From Solirubrobacteraceae bacterium (GTDB lineage: Bacteria; Actinomycetota; Thermoleophilia; Solirubrobacterales; Solirubrobacteraceae): a stretch of 14,215 nt of DNA. How positions within the stretch are numbered: position 1 is the first letter of the stretch; each line of letters begins with the position of its first letter. The DNA lies in assembly GCA_030038955.1 (NCBI GenBank), contig JASHQV010000221.1, forward strand, positions 1 through 14,215. The letters are read 5' to 3'. Made by a program: the position numbers and the translations under genes. The notes below the pieces were generated by a model. That model was not told the DNA's origin and did not search any database. It saw only the letters and a list, made by a program, of their open reading frames with translations. Shown here one piece after another: positions 1 through 7,802 of this stretch.

Positions 1-1
1 T

Positions 2-2692
2 GGGCGCCGGCCGGCGCTGCCGGCCGGCGCCAGGGCGGTTGGCGCGCTCGCCGGAAGCACGCGGCTCGGCGTCACCGTGACGCTGCAGCCGCGTGACTCG
101 CAGGCGCTCGCCGCCTACGCCACTGCCGTCTCGACGCCGGGCTCGAGCGAGTACCACCAGTACCTGTCGGTGAGCGAGTTCGCCCAGCGGTTCGGCCCGA
201 CGGCGGCGCAGATCGACGCCGCCCGGACGTCATTAGAGGCGCAGGGCCTGACGCCGGGGCCGCTGTCGCGCAACCACCTGTCGTTCCAGGTGAGCACCTC
301 GGCGAGCCGCCTCGCGGCGGCGTTCAGCACCGGCTTCGAGCGCTACCGGCTGCGCAGCGGCCGGATCGCCTACGCGAACACGAGCGCGCCGCTCCTCAGC
401 GGCAGCGGCGCCGCTGTGATCCAGGGCGTGATCGGGCTCGACAACCTGTCGCTGCCGCGGCCGCTGGGCCTCGCGCGGCGGACGACACAGGCGAGCGCCG
501 CGCAGGCAGGCGACGCGGCGTTCGGCAGCGGCGCCAGGCTTGCCTCCTCGGCGTCGTCGTCCTCGGCGGTGACCCCATGCACCGCAGCCAGCGACGACGC
601 CAACGATTACGATGTCTACACGGCCAACGAGATCGCGACTGCGTACGAGCTCACCGGGCTCTACGACGACGACGATGAGGGCTCGGGGGTGACGGTCGCG
701 CTGTACGAGCTGGAGCCGTACACAGCCAGCGACATCTCGACCTATCAGTCGTGCTACGGGACGGACGCGAGCGTCACCGACGAGACCGTCGATGGCGGCG
801 CCAGCTGCGACGAAGATACTTACTGCGGGCTCGAGGACGTACTCGACATCGAGGACGTGATCGGACTCGCCCCCGCCGCCAGCATCCGCGTCTACGAAGG
901 CCCCAACGGCGCCACCGACGACGTCGGCAGCGGCCCCTACGAGACCTACAGCCAGATCGTCACCGACGACATCGCCAAGGTGATCTCGACCTCGTGGGGC
1001 GAGTGCGAGTCCCAGGACGGCACGAGCGCGGCGGATGCCGAGAACACGCTGTTCGAGGAGGCCGCCAGCGAGGGGCAGTCGATCTTCGCGGCGGCGGGCG
1101 ACAACGGCACCACCGACTGCACAAATGAGGCCGACGACCCGATCGCCGAGCGGGCGGTCGATGACCCCGCCAGCCAGCCGTATGTGACCGGCGTCGGCGG
1201 CACCAGCATGAGCGCGATCGGCCCGCCGCCGACCGAGACCGTGTGGAACGACGGCACCGGCAACGGTGCCGGCGGCGGCGGCGTCTCGACGCTGTGGCCG
1301 ATGCCCGCCTACCAGTCGAGCTTCGCGATCAGCCAGTCGTCGATCTCGTGCGGCAGCGGCGGCTACGTGTGCCGCGAGGTGCCGGACGTGTCGGCCGACG
1401 CCGACCCCGACACCGGCTACGCGATCTACTGGACGCCGCAGGACGGAACACACCCAAAGGATTGGCCCACTGATTGGGGTGCGATCGGTGGGACCAGCGC
1501 CGCGACCCCCACCTGGGCGTCGCTGATCGCGTTGGCCGATGCTTCCTCTGCGTGCAGCACCTCGATCGGGGCCGCCAACCCGGGCCTGTACGCCGCCGCC
1601 CGCACCGACTACAGCAGCGACTTCAACGACATCACCAGCGGGAACAACAGCTACGACGGCGTCACCGGCTACACGGCCGGGCCCGGCTACGACATGGCCT
1701 CGGGGCTCGGCTCGCCGCAGGGCACGGCGCTGGCGACGACTCTGTGCGACTCAGAGAGCGACGCGGTGGAAATCAGCGCCCTGTCCAGCGAGAGCTCGAC
1801 GGCCGGGCGCGCGATCACGCCCGTGCAGGTCTCCGCGACCAGCACGGATGGCAAGACCCCGATCGTCTACTCGGCCGCAGGTCTGCCCGCCGGGCTGTCG
1901 ATCGGCTCCAGCTCGGGCGAGCTTTCGGGCACACCGACCAAGCCGGGCAGCTACAGCGTCACGGTGCAGGCGGTCGATCAGGACGGGATGATCGCGGCCG
2001 CGTCGTTCACCTGGACGGTGACCGCTCCCGTGGTGACGCTGAGCGGCGTCCCATCATCAGAGACGGAGCGGGTGGGTGCGCCTGCGCGGATCGCCTCGCT
2101 GTCGGCGACCGACAGCGTCGGCGCCACGATCGCATACAGCGCTACCGGGCTTCCCAGGGGGCTCAGCATCAACCACAGCACCGGCGTGATCTCGGGCACG
2201 CCGACGAAGGCCACGCGGACGACCGTGACGATCACCGCCGCGGACGCCTACGGTGGCGCCGCCAGCCGCAAGTTCAGCTTCGTCGTCGCCGGCCTGCCGC
2301 GCGTCAGCTCGAGGGCGCTCCATGTCGCCAACACGGATGGCCACCTGTCGCTGACCGTTCGCTCGGGTCAGTACGCGCCGGAGCTGAAGCGGCTGGAGCT
2401 GAGCGTGCCGGCCGGCGCCCACCTGTCGAGCCGGGCCGCGCGCAGCTCGGTCCGCTCGCTGTCGCTTGCCGGCACGCGACAGGCGATCACCGCGAGCGTG
2501 TCGCACGGGCACCTGTACGTGACCTTCAAGTCGCCTGTGACCGCCGCTCGGCTGCAACTGTCGGGCGCGGAGCTGAGCTTCACCCGCTCGTTGGCGACGG
2601 CGCTCGCGCACCGCACGCGGACGCTGAAGCTGACGCTTTCGGCGACCGACGCCGACGGCACTCGCACACGCGTAACGACCACCGTCCGCTAG
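2..2692 (+). CDS. S53 family (sedolisin/kumamolisin-like) secreted peptidase with Ig-like repeats, 5' partial
   Basis: Serine-carboxyl endopeptidase, expected to be exported and to self-activate by removing its propeptide. The frame is open to the left edge, and homology to the pro-kumamolisin domain (LGVTVTLQPRDSQALAAY...STPGSSEYHQYLS) already runs before the first in-frame GTG at 77, so the real start and signal peptide lie outside the window. Numbering from that GTG: prodomain about 1-125; catalytic domain about 170-560. The catalytic triad is visible as E253 and D257 (EDVLDIED) and S474 (GGTSAATP); the oxyanion Asp is D342 (AAGDNG). A C-terminal calcium site is suggested by D518-I519 and GPGYD (D539). 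Two Ig-like repeats of the He_PIG type follow (about 576-653 and 662-739), each with GLPxGLSI and SGTPTK. The last ~130 residues are beta-rich looking and unrecognised. The catalytic domain is acidic, with a DDDDE run. Family call is firm; substrate is unknown. Confidence 0.93.
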   Translation, partial: GRRPALPAGARAVGALAGSTRLGVTVTLQPRDSQALAAYATAVSTPGSSEYHQYLSVSEFAQRFGPTAAQIDAARTSLEAQGLTPGPLSRNHLSFQVSTSASRLAAAFSTGFERYRLRSGRIAYANTSAPLLSGSGAAVIQGVIGLDNLSLPRPLGLARRTTQASAAQAGDAAFGSGARLASSASSSSAVTPCTAASDDANDYDVYTANEIATAYELTGLYDDDDEGSGVTVALYELEPYTASDISTYQSCYGTDASVTDETVDGGASCDEDTYCGLEDVLDIEDVIGLAPAASIRVYEGPNGATDDVGSGPYETYSQIVTDDIAKVISTSWGECESQDGTSAADAENTLFEEAASEGQSIFAAAGDNGTTDCTNEADDPIAERAVDDPASQPYVTGVGGTSMSAIGPPPTETVWNDGTGNGAGGGGVSTLWPMPAYQSSFAISQSSISCGSGGYVCREVPDVSADADPDTGYAIYWTPQDGTHPKDWPTDWGAIGGTSAATPTWASLIALADASSACSTSIGAANPGLYAAARTDYSSDFNDITSGNNSYDGVTGYTAGPGYDMASGLGSPQGTALATTLCDSESDAVEISALSSESSTAGRAITPVQVSATSTDGKTPIVYSAAGLPAGLSIGSSSGELSGTPTKPGSYSVTVQAVDQDGMIAAASFTWTVTAPVVTLSGVPSSETERVGAPARIASLSATDSVGATIAYSATGLPRGLSINHSTGVISGTPTKATRTTVTITAADAYGGAASRKFSFVVAGLPRVSSRALHVANTDGHLSLTVRSGQYAPELKRLELSVPAGAHLSSRAARSSVRSLSLAGTRQAITASVSHGHLYVTFKSPVTAARLQLSGAELSFTRSLATALAHRTRTLKLTLSATDADGTRTRVTTTVR
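3..31. repeat. 13-bp perfect inverted repeat inside the S53 peptidase gene
   Basis: Arms GGCGCCGGCCGGC (3-15) and GCCGGCCGGCGCC (19-31) are exact reverse complements around a 3-nt loop (GCT). It lies in the prodomain-proximal coding region, in a stretch encoding Arg/Pro/Ala/Gly. The arms are made only of G and C, so chance in a very GC-rich genome is a real possibility. No function is assigned. Confidence 0.5.
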
Positions 2693-2762
2693 CGCCGCCG
2701 GCTCCCGCGATCGCCGCACAGCTGGTCGTGCCGGTCGCGGCCCCGGGACTCGCGAGCCCAAC

Positions 2763-2786
2763 GGCGCGGGCGTCACAGCCCGCGCC
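2763..2786 (+). terminator. Hairpin downstream of the S53 peptidase gene, candidate terminator
   Basis: Perfect 9-bp stem, GGCGCGGGC (2763-2771) with GCCCGCGCC (2778-2786), around the 6-nt loop GTCACA. It sits 70 bp after the peptidase stop and directly before the AT-rich sulfur promoter region. There is no T-run after it, so intrinsic termination is inferred from position and stem strength only. The rest of the 2693-2863 gap holds no credible gene. Confidence 0.45.
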
Positions 2787-2795
2787 AAGAGCCAA

Positions 2796-2827
2796 ATAGA
2801 TAAATCAGGACCGAGTTTTGATAGTTT
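2796..2827 (+). promoter_or_regulatory. AT-rich dyad, candidate promoter/operator of the sulfate assimilation genes
   Basis: An AT-rich island stands out from the GC-rich background just upstream of the sulfite reductase gene. It contains an imperfect dyad at 2804-2822, ATCAGGAC-CGA-GTTTTGAT, of form ATCAnnAC-N3-GTnnTGAT (6 of 8 positions pair). A TANNNT-type -10 candidate, TAGTTT (2822-2827), abuts it, so a bound protein would overlap the promoter. The general look (AATCAGGAC) recalls Rrf2-family operators that control sulfur or Fe-S genes in other bacteria, but that is a resemblance from memory. No regulator gene is in the window. Confidence 0.45.
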
Positions 2828-2863
2828 GCTTTCTGATCCCTGTCCACAACCGCGAGAGATCCC

Positions 2864-4714
2864 ATGGAACCCGCTTCGCTTCAAAGCCACGCTCGTCACG
2901 ACTCGTCGCCTTCGATCTACGCGAAACAGGGGTCGCTCGAGAACCCGGAGGTGCTCGAGGACGTTCCCGGTCAGGTGATCCCGATCCTGGAGCGCGAGTT
3001 CGACGACTTCGACACCGAGTCGAGGCGCTTCCTCGAGGGTCGGCTCGAGCGCGACGAGTTCACCAAGTTCCGCCTCAAGCAGGGCGTCTACGGGCAGCGC
3101 CAGCCGGACGTGCAGATGGTCCGCGTGAAGCTCCCGATGGGAGGCGTGACCGCCGACCAGCTCGACGCCTTCGCGACCGTGATCGACGAGTATGTGCCGC
3201 TGCGCAAGGGCCACCTGACGACGCGCCAGAGCGTGCAGATGCACCACGTTCCGCTGCCCGACGCCGCGAAGCTGCTGCGCGAGCTCGGCGACGCCGGGCT
3301 GTCGAGCCGCGAAGGCTGCGGCAACACCGTGCGCAACGTCACCGGCGACCCGCGCGCGGGGCTGCTCGAGGATGAGCTGTTCGACATCACGCCGTACGCC
3401 GGCGCGTACGTGCGCTACTTCGTGCGCCATCCGGACGCCCAGGCGATGCCGCGCAAGATCAAGACCGCGTTCGCGGCGAACGACTTCGACGCGAAGACGA
3501 TCACCCGCATCAACGACGTCTCGTTCGTGCCGCGCCTGCGCGACGGCGTCCGCGGCGTCGAGATGCGGGTCGGCGGCGGCACCTCGATCATGCCGCGCCT
3601 GGCGCCGACGCTGTACGAGTTCGTGGAGCTCGAAAACGGCGACTACCTGAAGCTCACCGAGGCGTGCATCCGCATCTTCGGTCGCCAGGACTGGCTGCGC
3701 AAGAACCGCGCCCGCGCGCGGATCAAGGTGCTGATCGACAAGCTCGGGATCGACGCCTTCCGCGAGCAGGTGGAGGAGGAGCTTCGCGGCGACTGGGTCG
3801 CGAAGCGCGACTTCTCGATCGACGAGATCCGCATGGATCACGACGAGCAGGCCGACCTGCCGCCCGCCCACGACGCCTACGCGACGCCGGGCGGCGACCT
3901 CGGCGAGCTCACGCGATTCATGCATTCGAACGTCCGGCCGCAGCGCCAAGAGGGGTTCGCGACGGTCGAGGTGAAGGTCCCGCGCGGCGACCTCGCGCCC
4001 GAGCAGCTACGCGGGCTCGCGGAGATCATGCGCGTGCACACCGGTGGCTACGCGCGCACGACGATCCACCAGAACGTCGTGCTGCGCTGGGTGCGCGACG
4101 AGGCGATCTACGAGGTGTGGCAGGCGCTGGCGCAGCTCGAGCTGGCCGACGCCGGCGCCGACGAGATCACCGATGTCGTCAGCTGCCCCGGCACCGACTC
4201 GTGCAAGCTCGGGATCACCAGCTCGATGGGGCTCAACCGGGCGGTGCATGAGCGCCTCGTGCAGATGCAGCTGAGCGACGAGCTGACGCGGCGGATTCAC
4301 ATCCGGATGAGCGGCTGCCCCAACGGCTGCGGGCAGCACCACCTCGCCGACATCGGCTTCTACGGCGCCTCGATCAAGGTCGGCGAGCACACGATTCCCG
4401 CCTACATCCCGCACGTCGGCGGTGCCTACGAGGGCGGCGAGGTGCGCCTCGGGCAGCGGCTGAAGGCGCGCCTGCCGGCCAAGCGCGTGCCCGAGGCCAT
4501 CGAGCGCTGGGTCCGCTACTACGAGGCCGAGCGCGCCGAGGGCGAGGAGTTCGGCGCGTTCGTCGACCGGGTCGGCGCGAGCGAGTTCGAGCAGCGCGTG
4601 GGGGATCTGACGATGCCGGTCGAGTTCTCCTTGGAGAACATGGGGATGTTCATCGATTGGAGCAAGGACGCGCCGTTCGCGGTCCAGCGTGGCGAGGGCG
4701 AGTGCGCCGTCTGA
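2864..4714 (+). CDS. sir: Ferredoxin-dependent assimilatory sulfite reductase (sirohaem/4Fe-4S; nitrite reductase family)
   Basis: Six-electron reduction of sulfite to sulfide, the last reductive step before cysteine synthesis; cytoplasmic. The 616-aa protein has the usual duplicated layout: half-domain about 55-125 (KQGVYGQRQPDVQMVRVKLP), then sirohaem/cluster domains, repeated from about 355. The cluster-sirohaem ligands are present as C441-x5-C447 (CPGTDSC) and C485-x3-C489 (CPNGC). Y76 (GVYGQR) and C152 (EGCGN) align with Tyr69 and Cys161 of Mycobacterium tuberculosis NirA/SirA, which form a covalent cross-link near the sirohaem in that enzyme; this favours sulfite over nitrite as substrate. 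The ATG at 2864 has only a weak GAGAGA upstream. The gene heads the block followed by cysH, cysD and cysN, which supports the sulfite role. A nitrite reductase activity cannot be excluded from sequence alone. Confidence 0.93.
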   Translation: MEPASLQSHARHDSSPSIYAKQGSLENPEVLEDVPGQVIPILEREFDDFDTESRRFLEGRLERDEFTKFRLKQGVYGQRQPDVQMVRVKLPMGGVTADQLDAFATVIDEYVPLRKGHLTTRQSVQMHHVPLPDAAKLLRELGDAGLSSREGCGNTVRNVTGDPRAGLLEDELFDITPYAGAYVRYFVRHPDAQAMPRKIKTAFAANDFDAKTITRINDVSFVPRLRDGVRGVEMRVGGGTSIMPRLAPTLYEFVELENGDYLKLTEACIRIFGRQDWLRKNRARARIKVLIDKLGIDAFREQVEEELRGDWVAKRDFSIDEIRMDHDEQADLPPAHDAYATPGGDLGELTRFMHSNVRPQRQEGFATVEVKVPRGDLAPEQLRGLAEIMRVHTGGYARTTIHQNVVLRWVRDEAIYEVWQALAQLELADAGADEITDVVSCPGTDSCKLGITSSMGLNRAVHERLVQMQLSDELTRRIHIRMSGCPNGCGQHHLADIGFYGASIKVGEHTIPAYIPHVGGAYEGGEVRLGQRLKARLPAKRVPEAIERWVRYYEAERAEGEEFGAFVDRVGASEFEQRVGDLTMPVEFSLENMGMFIDWSKDAPFAVQRGEGECAV

Positions 4715-4737
4715 GTGGGTGCGTGGTAAGCGAGGGC

Positions 4738-4783
4738 GGCCTCCGCGGGAACCGGCGCGGCGTGCGAGCGCTGCCGCGGAGCC
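4738..4783 (+). other. Possible hairpin in the sir-cysH gap
   Basis: CTCCGCGG (4741-4748) pairs with CCGCGGAG (4774-4781). With a one-base bulge the stem can extend through GGC (4738-4740) and GCC (4781-4783). The 25-nt loop is GC-rich and may fold further. It ends 22 nt before the preferred cysH start. It could attenuate read-through from sir or affect cysH translation, but this may also be a chance structure in GC-rich DNA. Confidence 0.3.
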
Positions 4784-4789
4784 TGCGGC

Positions 4790-4795
4790 TACGCT
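4790..4795 (+). promoter_or_regulatory. TANNNT (-10-like) element just upstream of cysH
   Basis: TACGCT ends 10 nt before the GTG at 4806. A start point about 7 nt downstream would give a leader of only a few bases. There is no Shine-Dalgarno-like sequence before that GTG. No convincing -35 element is seen. The call rests on a similar arrangement at three other genes in this window. Confidence 0.3.
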
Positions 4796-4805
4796 TGTAG
4801 CCGAC

Positions 4806-5429
4806 GTGGATACGACGATCCCGGATCTGGAGTCCGCCTCCGCCGAGGAGGTGGTGGCGTTCGCGGTCGAGCGCTTCCACCCGCGGCTGAAGATGGCCTG
4901 CTCATTTCAGAAGGAGGACTCGGTGCTCGCCCACATGCTGACGGCGATCGAGCCGCGGGCCAACCTGTTCACGATCGACACGGGCGTGCTGTTTCCGGAG
5001 ACGCTGACCACCTGGAAGCGCTTCGAGGAGCGCTTCGGGCTGTCGGTCGAGCTGATCGATGCGTCCAGCCCGAGCGATCCGTGGACGCGCGAGCAGTGCT
5101 GCGGGGCCGCGAAGGTGGCGGGACTCGAGCGGGCGCTGACCGGCGCGCTCGCGTGGGTCACCGGGATCCGGCGCGAGCAGGCGCCGACGCGAGTCGCCGC
5201 GAGCAAGCTCGAGCGCGACGAGCGCCGCGGCATCTGGAAGCTGAACCCGCTGGCCGACTGGACCGAGAAGGACGTCTGGGGCTACATCTTCAAGCACGAC
5301 TTGCCATACCATCCGCTGCACGATCAGGGCTACGCCTCGATCGGCTGCGTTCCATGCACGCTTCCCGGTGAAGGACGTGAGGGTCGCTGGGCTGGCGAGG
5401 ACAAGACCGAGTGCGGGCTGCACATCTGA
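4806..5429 (+). CDS. cysH: Assimilatory adenylylsulfate (APS) reductase, CysH family, with 4Fe-4S motif
   Basis: Reduces APS to sulfite and AMP with thiol reductant (thioredoxin in characterised enzymes). From the GTG at 4806 the protein is 207 aa. The N-terminal adenylyl-sulfate-binding fold opens with SASAEEVVAFAVERF and CSFQKEDSVL. C98-C99 (EQCCGAAK) and C181-x2-C184 (GCVPC) form the CC...CxxC set that ligates a 4Fe-4S cluster in APS-using enzymes and is absent from E. coli-type PAPS reductases. The catalytic Cys is C203 in the C-terminal ECGLH. An in-frame start at 4689 would add 39 Arg/Ala/Pro-rich residues unlike the family and overlap sir by 26 nt, so the later GTG is preferred; no clear ribosome binding site marks either. 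The gene follows sir by 91 bp and precedes cysD by 63 bp. The lack of cysC nearby fits APS as substrate. Confidence 0.9.
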   Translation: MDTTIPDLESASAEEVVAFAVERFHPRLKMACSFQKEDSVLAHMLTAIEPRANLFTIDTGVLFPETLTTWKRFEERFGLSVELIDASSPSDPWTREQCCGAAKVAGLERALTGALAWVTGIRREQAPTRVAASKLERDERRGIWKLNPLADWTEKDVWGYIFKHDLPYHPLHDQGYASIGCVPCTLPGEGREGRWAGEDKTECGLHI

Positions 5430-5492
5430 GCTAGCCGGTGCGGCTCCCGCGAACATAGTGCGCCCGCTTCTCGCATCGCTTCCAACCGCACG

Positions 5493-6398
5493 ATGAGCTA
5501 CGAGCTTTCCCACCTGCAGAGCCTCGAGGCCGAGTCGATCTTCATCATGCGCGAGGTCGCGGCCGAGTTCGAGCGCCCGGTGATGCTGTTCAGCTGCGGC
5601 AAGGACTCGATCGTGCTGCTGCGCCTCGCCGAGAAGGCGTTCCGCCCGGGCCGCTTCCCGTTCCCGATCATGCATGTCGACACGGGGCACAACTTTCCTG
5701 AGGTGATCGAGTTCCGCGACCAGATCATCGCGCGGCTCGGCGAGCGTCTGATCGTCGCCAGCGTCCAGGACTCGATCGACGCGGGTCGGGTGCGCGAGGA
5801 GACCGGCCCCCGCGCCTCGCGCAACCGCCTGCAGACGACGACGCTGCTCGACGCGATCGCCGAGCACCAGTTCGACGCGGCGTTCGGCGGTGCTCGGCGC
5901 GACGAGGAGCGCTCGCGCGCGAAGGAGCGCGTGTTCTCGTTCCGGGACGACTTCGGCCAGTGGGATCCGAAGAGCCAGCGGCCGGAGCTGTGGCAGCTGT
6001 ACAACGGGCGGATCCGCAAGGGCGAGCACGTGCGCGTGTTCCCGATCTCCAACTGGACCGAGCTCGACGTGTGGCAGTACATCGCCGAGCAGCAGCTCGA
6101 GGTTCCCTCGATCTACTACGCGCACACGCGCGAGGTGTTCGAGCGCGACGGGATGCTGTACGCGGCCAACCCGTTCGTCGAGCTGATCGACGGCGAGACG
6201 CCGTTCGAGGCGTCGGTGCGCTACCGGACGGTTGGCGACATGACCTGCACGGGCGCGGTCCGCTCGACCGCCGCGACGCTGACCGAGGTCGTCGACGAGA
6301 TCGCCGCCACGCGGATCACCGAGCGCGGCGAGACCCGGGCCGACGACCGCGTCACCGAGGCGGCGATGGAAGACCGCAAGCGGGAGGGGTACTTTTGA
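5493..6398 (+). CDS. cysD: Sulfate adenylyltransferase subunit 2 (ATP sulfurylase small subunit)
   Basis: The catalytic subunit of heteromeric ATP sulfurylase, which forms APS and pyrophosphate from ATP and sulfate; cytoplasmic. The 301-aa length is normal for the family (E. coli CysD 302 aa). The N-terminal PP-loop of the adenylyl-transferase fold is SCGKDS (residues 34-39), followed by MHVDTGHNFPEV. The family's GGARRDEE...RAKERVFS segment, WTELDVWQYI and the C-terminal DRKREGYF are all present. The ATG at 5493 has no evident Shine-Dalgarno sequence; the 63-bp gap after cysH contains a possible -10-like CATAGT (5454-5459) that would give a leader of about 30 nt. The stop overlaps the cysN start, so the two subunits are likely translationally coupled. 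Confidence 0.96.
   Translation: MSYELSHLQSLEAESIFIMREVAAEFERPVMLFSCGKDSIVLLRLAEKAFRPGRFPFPIMHVDTGHNFPEVIEFRDQIIARLGERLIVASVQDSIDAGRVREETGPRASRNRLQTTTLLDAIAEHQFDAAFGGARRDEERSRAKERVFSFRDDFGQWDPKSQRPELWQLYNGRIRKGEHVRVFPISNWTELDVWQYIAEQQLEVPSIYYAHTREVFERDGMLYAANPFVELIDGETPFEASVRYRTVGDMTCTGAVRSTAATLTEVVDEIAATRITERGETRADDRVTEAAMEDRKREGYF
6382..6389 (+). promoter_or_regulatory. Strong Shine-Dalgarno that fixes the cysN start
   Basis: GGGAGGGG lies within the last codons of cysD. Its GGAGG core is 7 nt before the TTG at 6395. This is the only strong ribosome binding site noted in the window and decides for a rare TTG start. Confidence 0.75.
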
Positions 6399-7744
6399 GC
6401 GCCGGCGCGGTCGGCAACGGCCACGGGATCGCCCAGGGCAACGGCTCCGCAGCGCCGGATCAGCCGCTCACGCGGCGGCGCACCAGCGAGCTGCTCCGGT
6501 TCGCCACCGCCGGCTCCGTGGACGACGGCAAGTCGACGCTGATCGGCCGGCTCCTGCACGACTCGAAGTCGATCCTCGAGGACCAGCTCGAGCAGGTCGC
6601 CGAGACGTCTGAGCGGCGCGGCGACGGCTACCTGAACCTGGCGCTGCTGACCGACGGGCTGCGGGCCGAGCGCGAGCAGGGGATCACGATCGACGTCGCC
6701 TACCGGTACTTCGCGACCCCGAAGCGGAAGTTCATCATCGCCGACACCCCCGGCCACGAGCAGTACACCCGCAACACCGTCACCGGTGCCTCCACCGCCG
6801 ATGTGTCGGTCGTGCTCGTCGACGCGCGCAACGGCGTCAGCGAGCAGACCCGCCGGCACGCCTACATCTGCTCGCTGCTGCGGATCCCCCACCTGGTCGT
6901 GGCGGTCAACAAGATGGATCTGGTCGGCTACTCCGAGGACGTCTTCTACGCGATCCTCGATGAGCTCAGCGACTGGGCGGCGCGGCTGCAGATCCCCGAC
7001 ATCACGTTCATCCCGATCTCGGCGCTGACCGGCGACAACGTCGTCGAGCGCTCGTGGCAGATGCCCTGGTACGGCGGCCCGCCGCTGCTCTACCACCTGG
7101 AGCACCTGATCATCACCCCGGACCGCAACCTCGCGGACGTGCGCTTCCCCGTCCAGTGGGTGATCCGGGTGGGGCGGACCGAGTCAGACGAGCACCGCGA
7201 CTACCGCGGCTATGCCGGGCAGGTGGCCGGCGGCGTGCTGCGTGCCGGCCAGGAGGTGGTCGTGCTGCCGAGCGGGCGGCGCACGACGATCCGCCAGATC
7301 GACACGCATGACGGCGCTGTCGAGGAGGCGTTCCCGACGATGTCGGTGACGTTGCTGGCCGCCGACGACATCGACATCTCCCGGGGGGACATGATCGTCG
7401 AGGCGGACGATCCACCCAGCGTCTGCCGCGAGCTCGAGGCGACGCTGTGCTGGATGAGCGAGGAGCCGATGCAGGAGGGCGGGCGCTATGCGATCAAGCA
7501 CACGACTCGCTCGGCTCGCGCGATCGTCGACGCGATCGAGTACCGCGTGGACGTCAACACGCTCGCCCACGAGCGCGGCGTCAGCTCGCTGCAGCTGAAC
7601 GAGATCGGTCGCGTGGCGCTGCGGGTCAGCAGCCCGCTGATGGTCGATCCCTACGTCCGCAACCGCACCACCGGCAGCTTCATCCTGATCGACGAGACGA
7701 CCAACAACACGGTCGCCGCTGGGATGATCAGCGCCGGGCGCTGA
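6395..7744 (+). CDS. cysN: Sulfate adenylyltransferase subunit 1 (GTPase subunit of ATP sulfurylase)
   Basis: EF-Tu/EF-1A-like GTPase whose GTP hydrolysis drives APS formation by CysD. Started at the TTG at 6395, which overlaps the cysD stop as TTGA, the protein is 449 aa. The in-frame opening extends upstream inside cysD (to 5960), but that segment reads as Arg-rich shadow sequence and is not homologous. G1 is GSVDDGKS (residues 40-47, K46), G3 is DTPGHEQY (from D117) and G4 is NKMD (172-175). The C-terminal beta-barrel domains end with IGRVALRVSSPLM...NNTVAAGMI. The protein stops after the EF-Tu-like domains: there is no fused APS kinase (CysC) domain as in CysNC proteins. This agrees with the APS-reductase type CysH two genes upstream. 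Confidence 0.95.
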   Translation: MSAGAVGNGHGIAQGNGSAAPDQPLTRRRTSELLRFATAGSVDDGKSTLIGRLLHDSKSILEDQLEQVAETSERRGDGYLNLALLTDGLRAEREQGITIDVAYRYFATPKRKFIIADTPGHEQYTRNTVTGASTADVSVVLVDARNGVSEQTRRHAYICSLLRIPHLVVAVNKMDLVGYSEDVFYAILDELSDWAARLQIPDITFIPISALTGDNVVERSWQMPWYGGPPLLYHLEHLIITPDRNLADVRFPVQWVIRVGRTESDEHRDYRGYAGQVAGGVLRAGQEVVVLPSGRRTTIRQIDTHDGAVEEAFPTMSVTLLAADDIDISRGDMIVEADDPPSVCRELEATLCWMSEEPMQEGGRYAIKHTTRSARAIVDAIEYRVDVNTLAHERGVSSLQLNEIGRVALRVSSPLMVDPYVRNRTTGSFILIDETTNNTVAAGMISAGR

Positions 7745-7788
7745 CGCCGCCCTAACCGCCGATCACGCGGAGCTTAAGGTCCTGCGGG

Positions 7789-7794
7789 TACCTT
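7789..7794 (+). promoter_or_regulatory. TANNNT (-10-like) element upstream of the MptB-like gene
   Basis: TACCTT lies 8 nt before the ATG at 7803. Normal -10 to +1 spacing would start the transcript at, or one or two bases before, the ATG, giving a leaderless mRNA. There is no Shine-Dalgarno sequence and no clear -35. The 58-bp gap after cysN otherwise shows nothing. Confidence 0.4.
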
Positions 7795-7802
7795 TCTCGT
7801 CG

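Noticed and set aside
233..1453. 406-codon minus-strand open frame opposite the S53 catalytic domain
   Set aside because: Antisense shadow of a conserved catalytic domain, with no recognisable motif.
2057..3949. 630-codon minus-strand open frame across the peptidase end and sir
   Set aside because: It spans two well-supported plus-strand genes and the intergenic promoter region and reads as low-complexity Arg/Val/Ala sequence.
5960..6394. N-terminal extension of cysN inside cysD
   Set aside because: The extension is Arg-rich out-of-frame cysD sequence. A strong Shine-Dalgarno and the TTGA overlap place the start at 6395.
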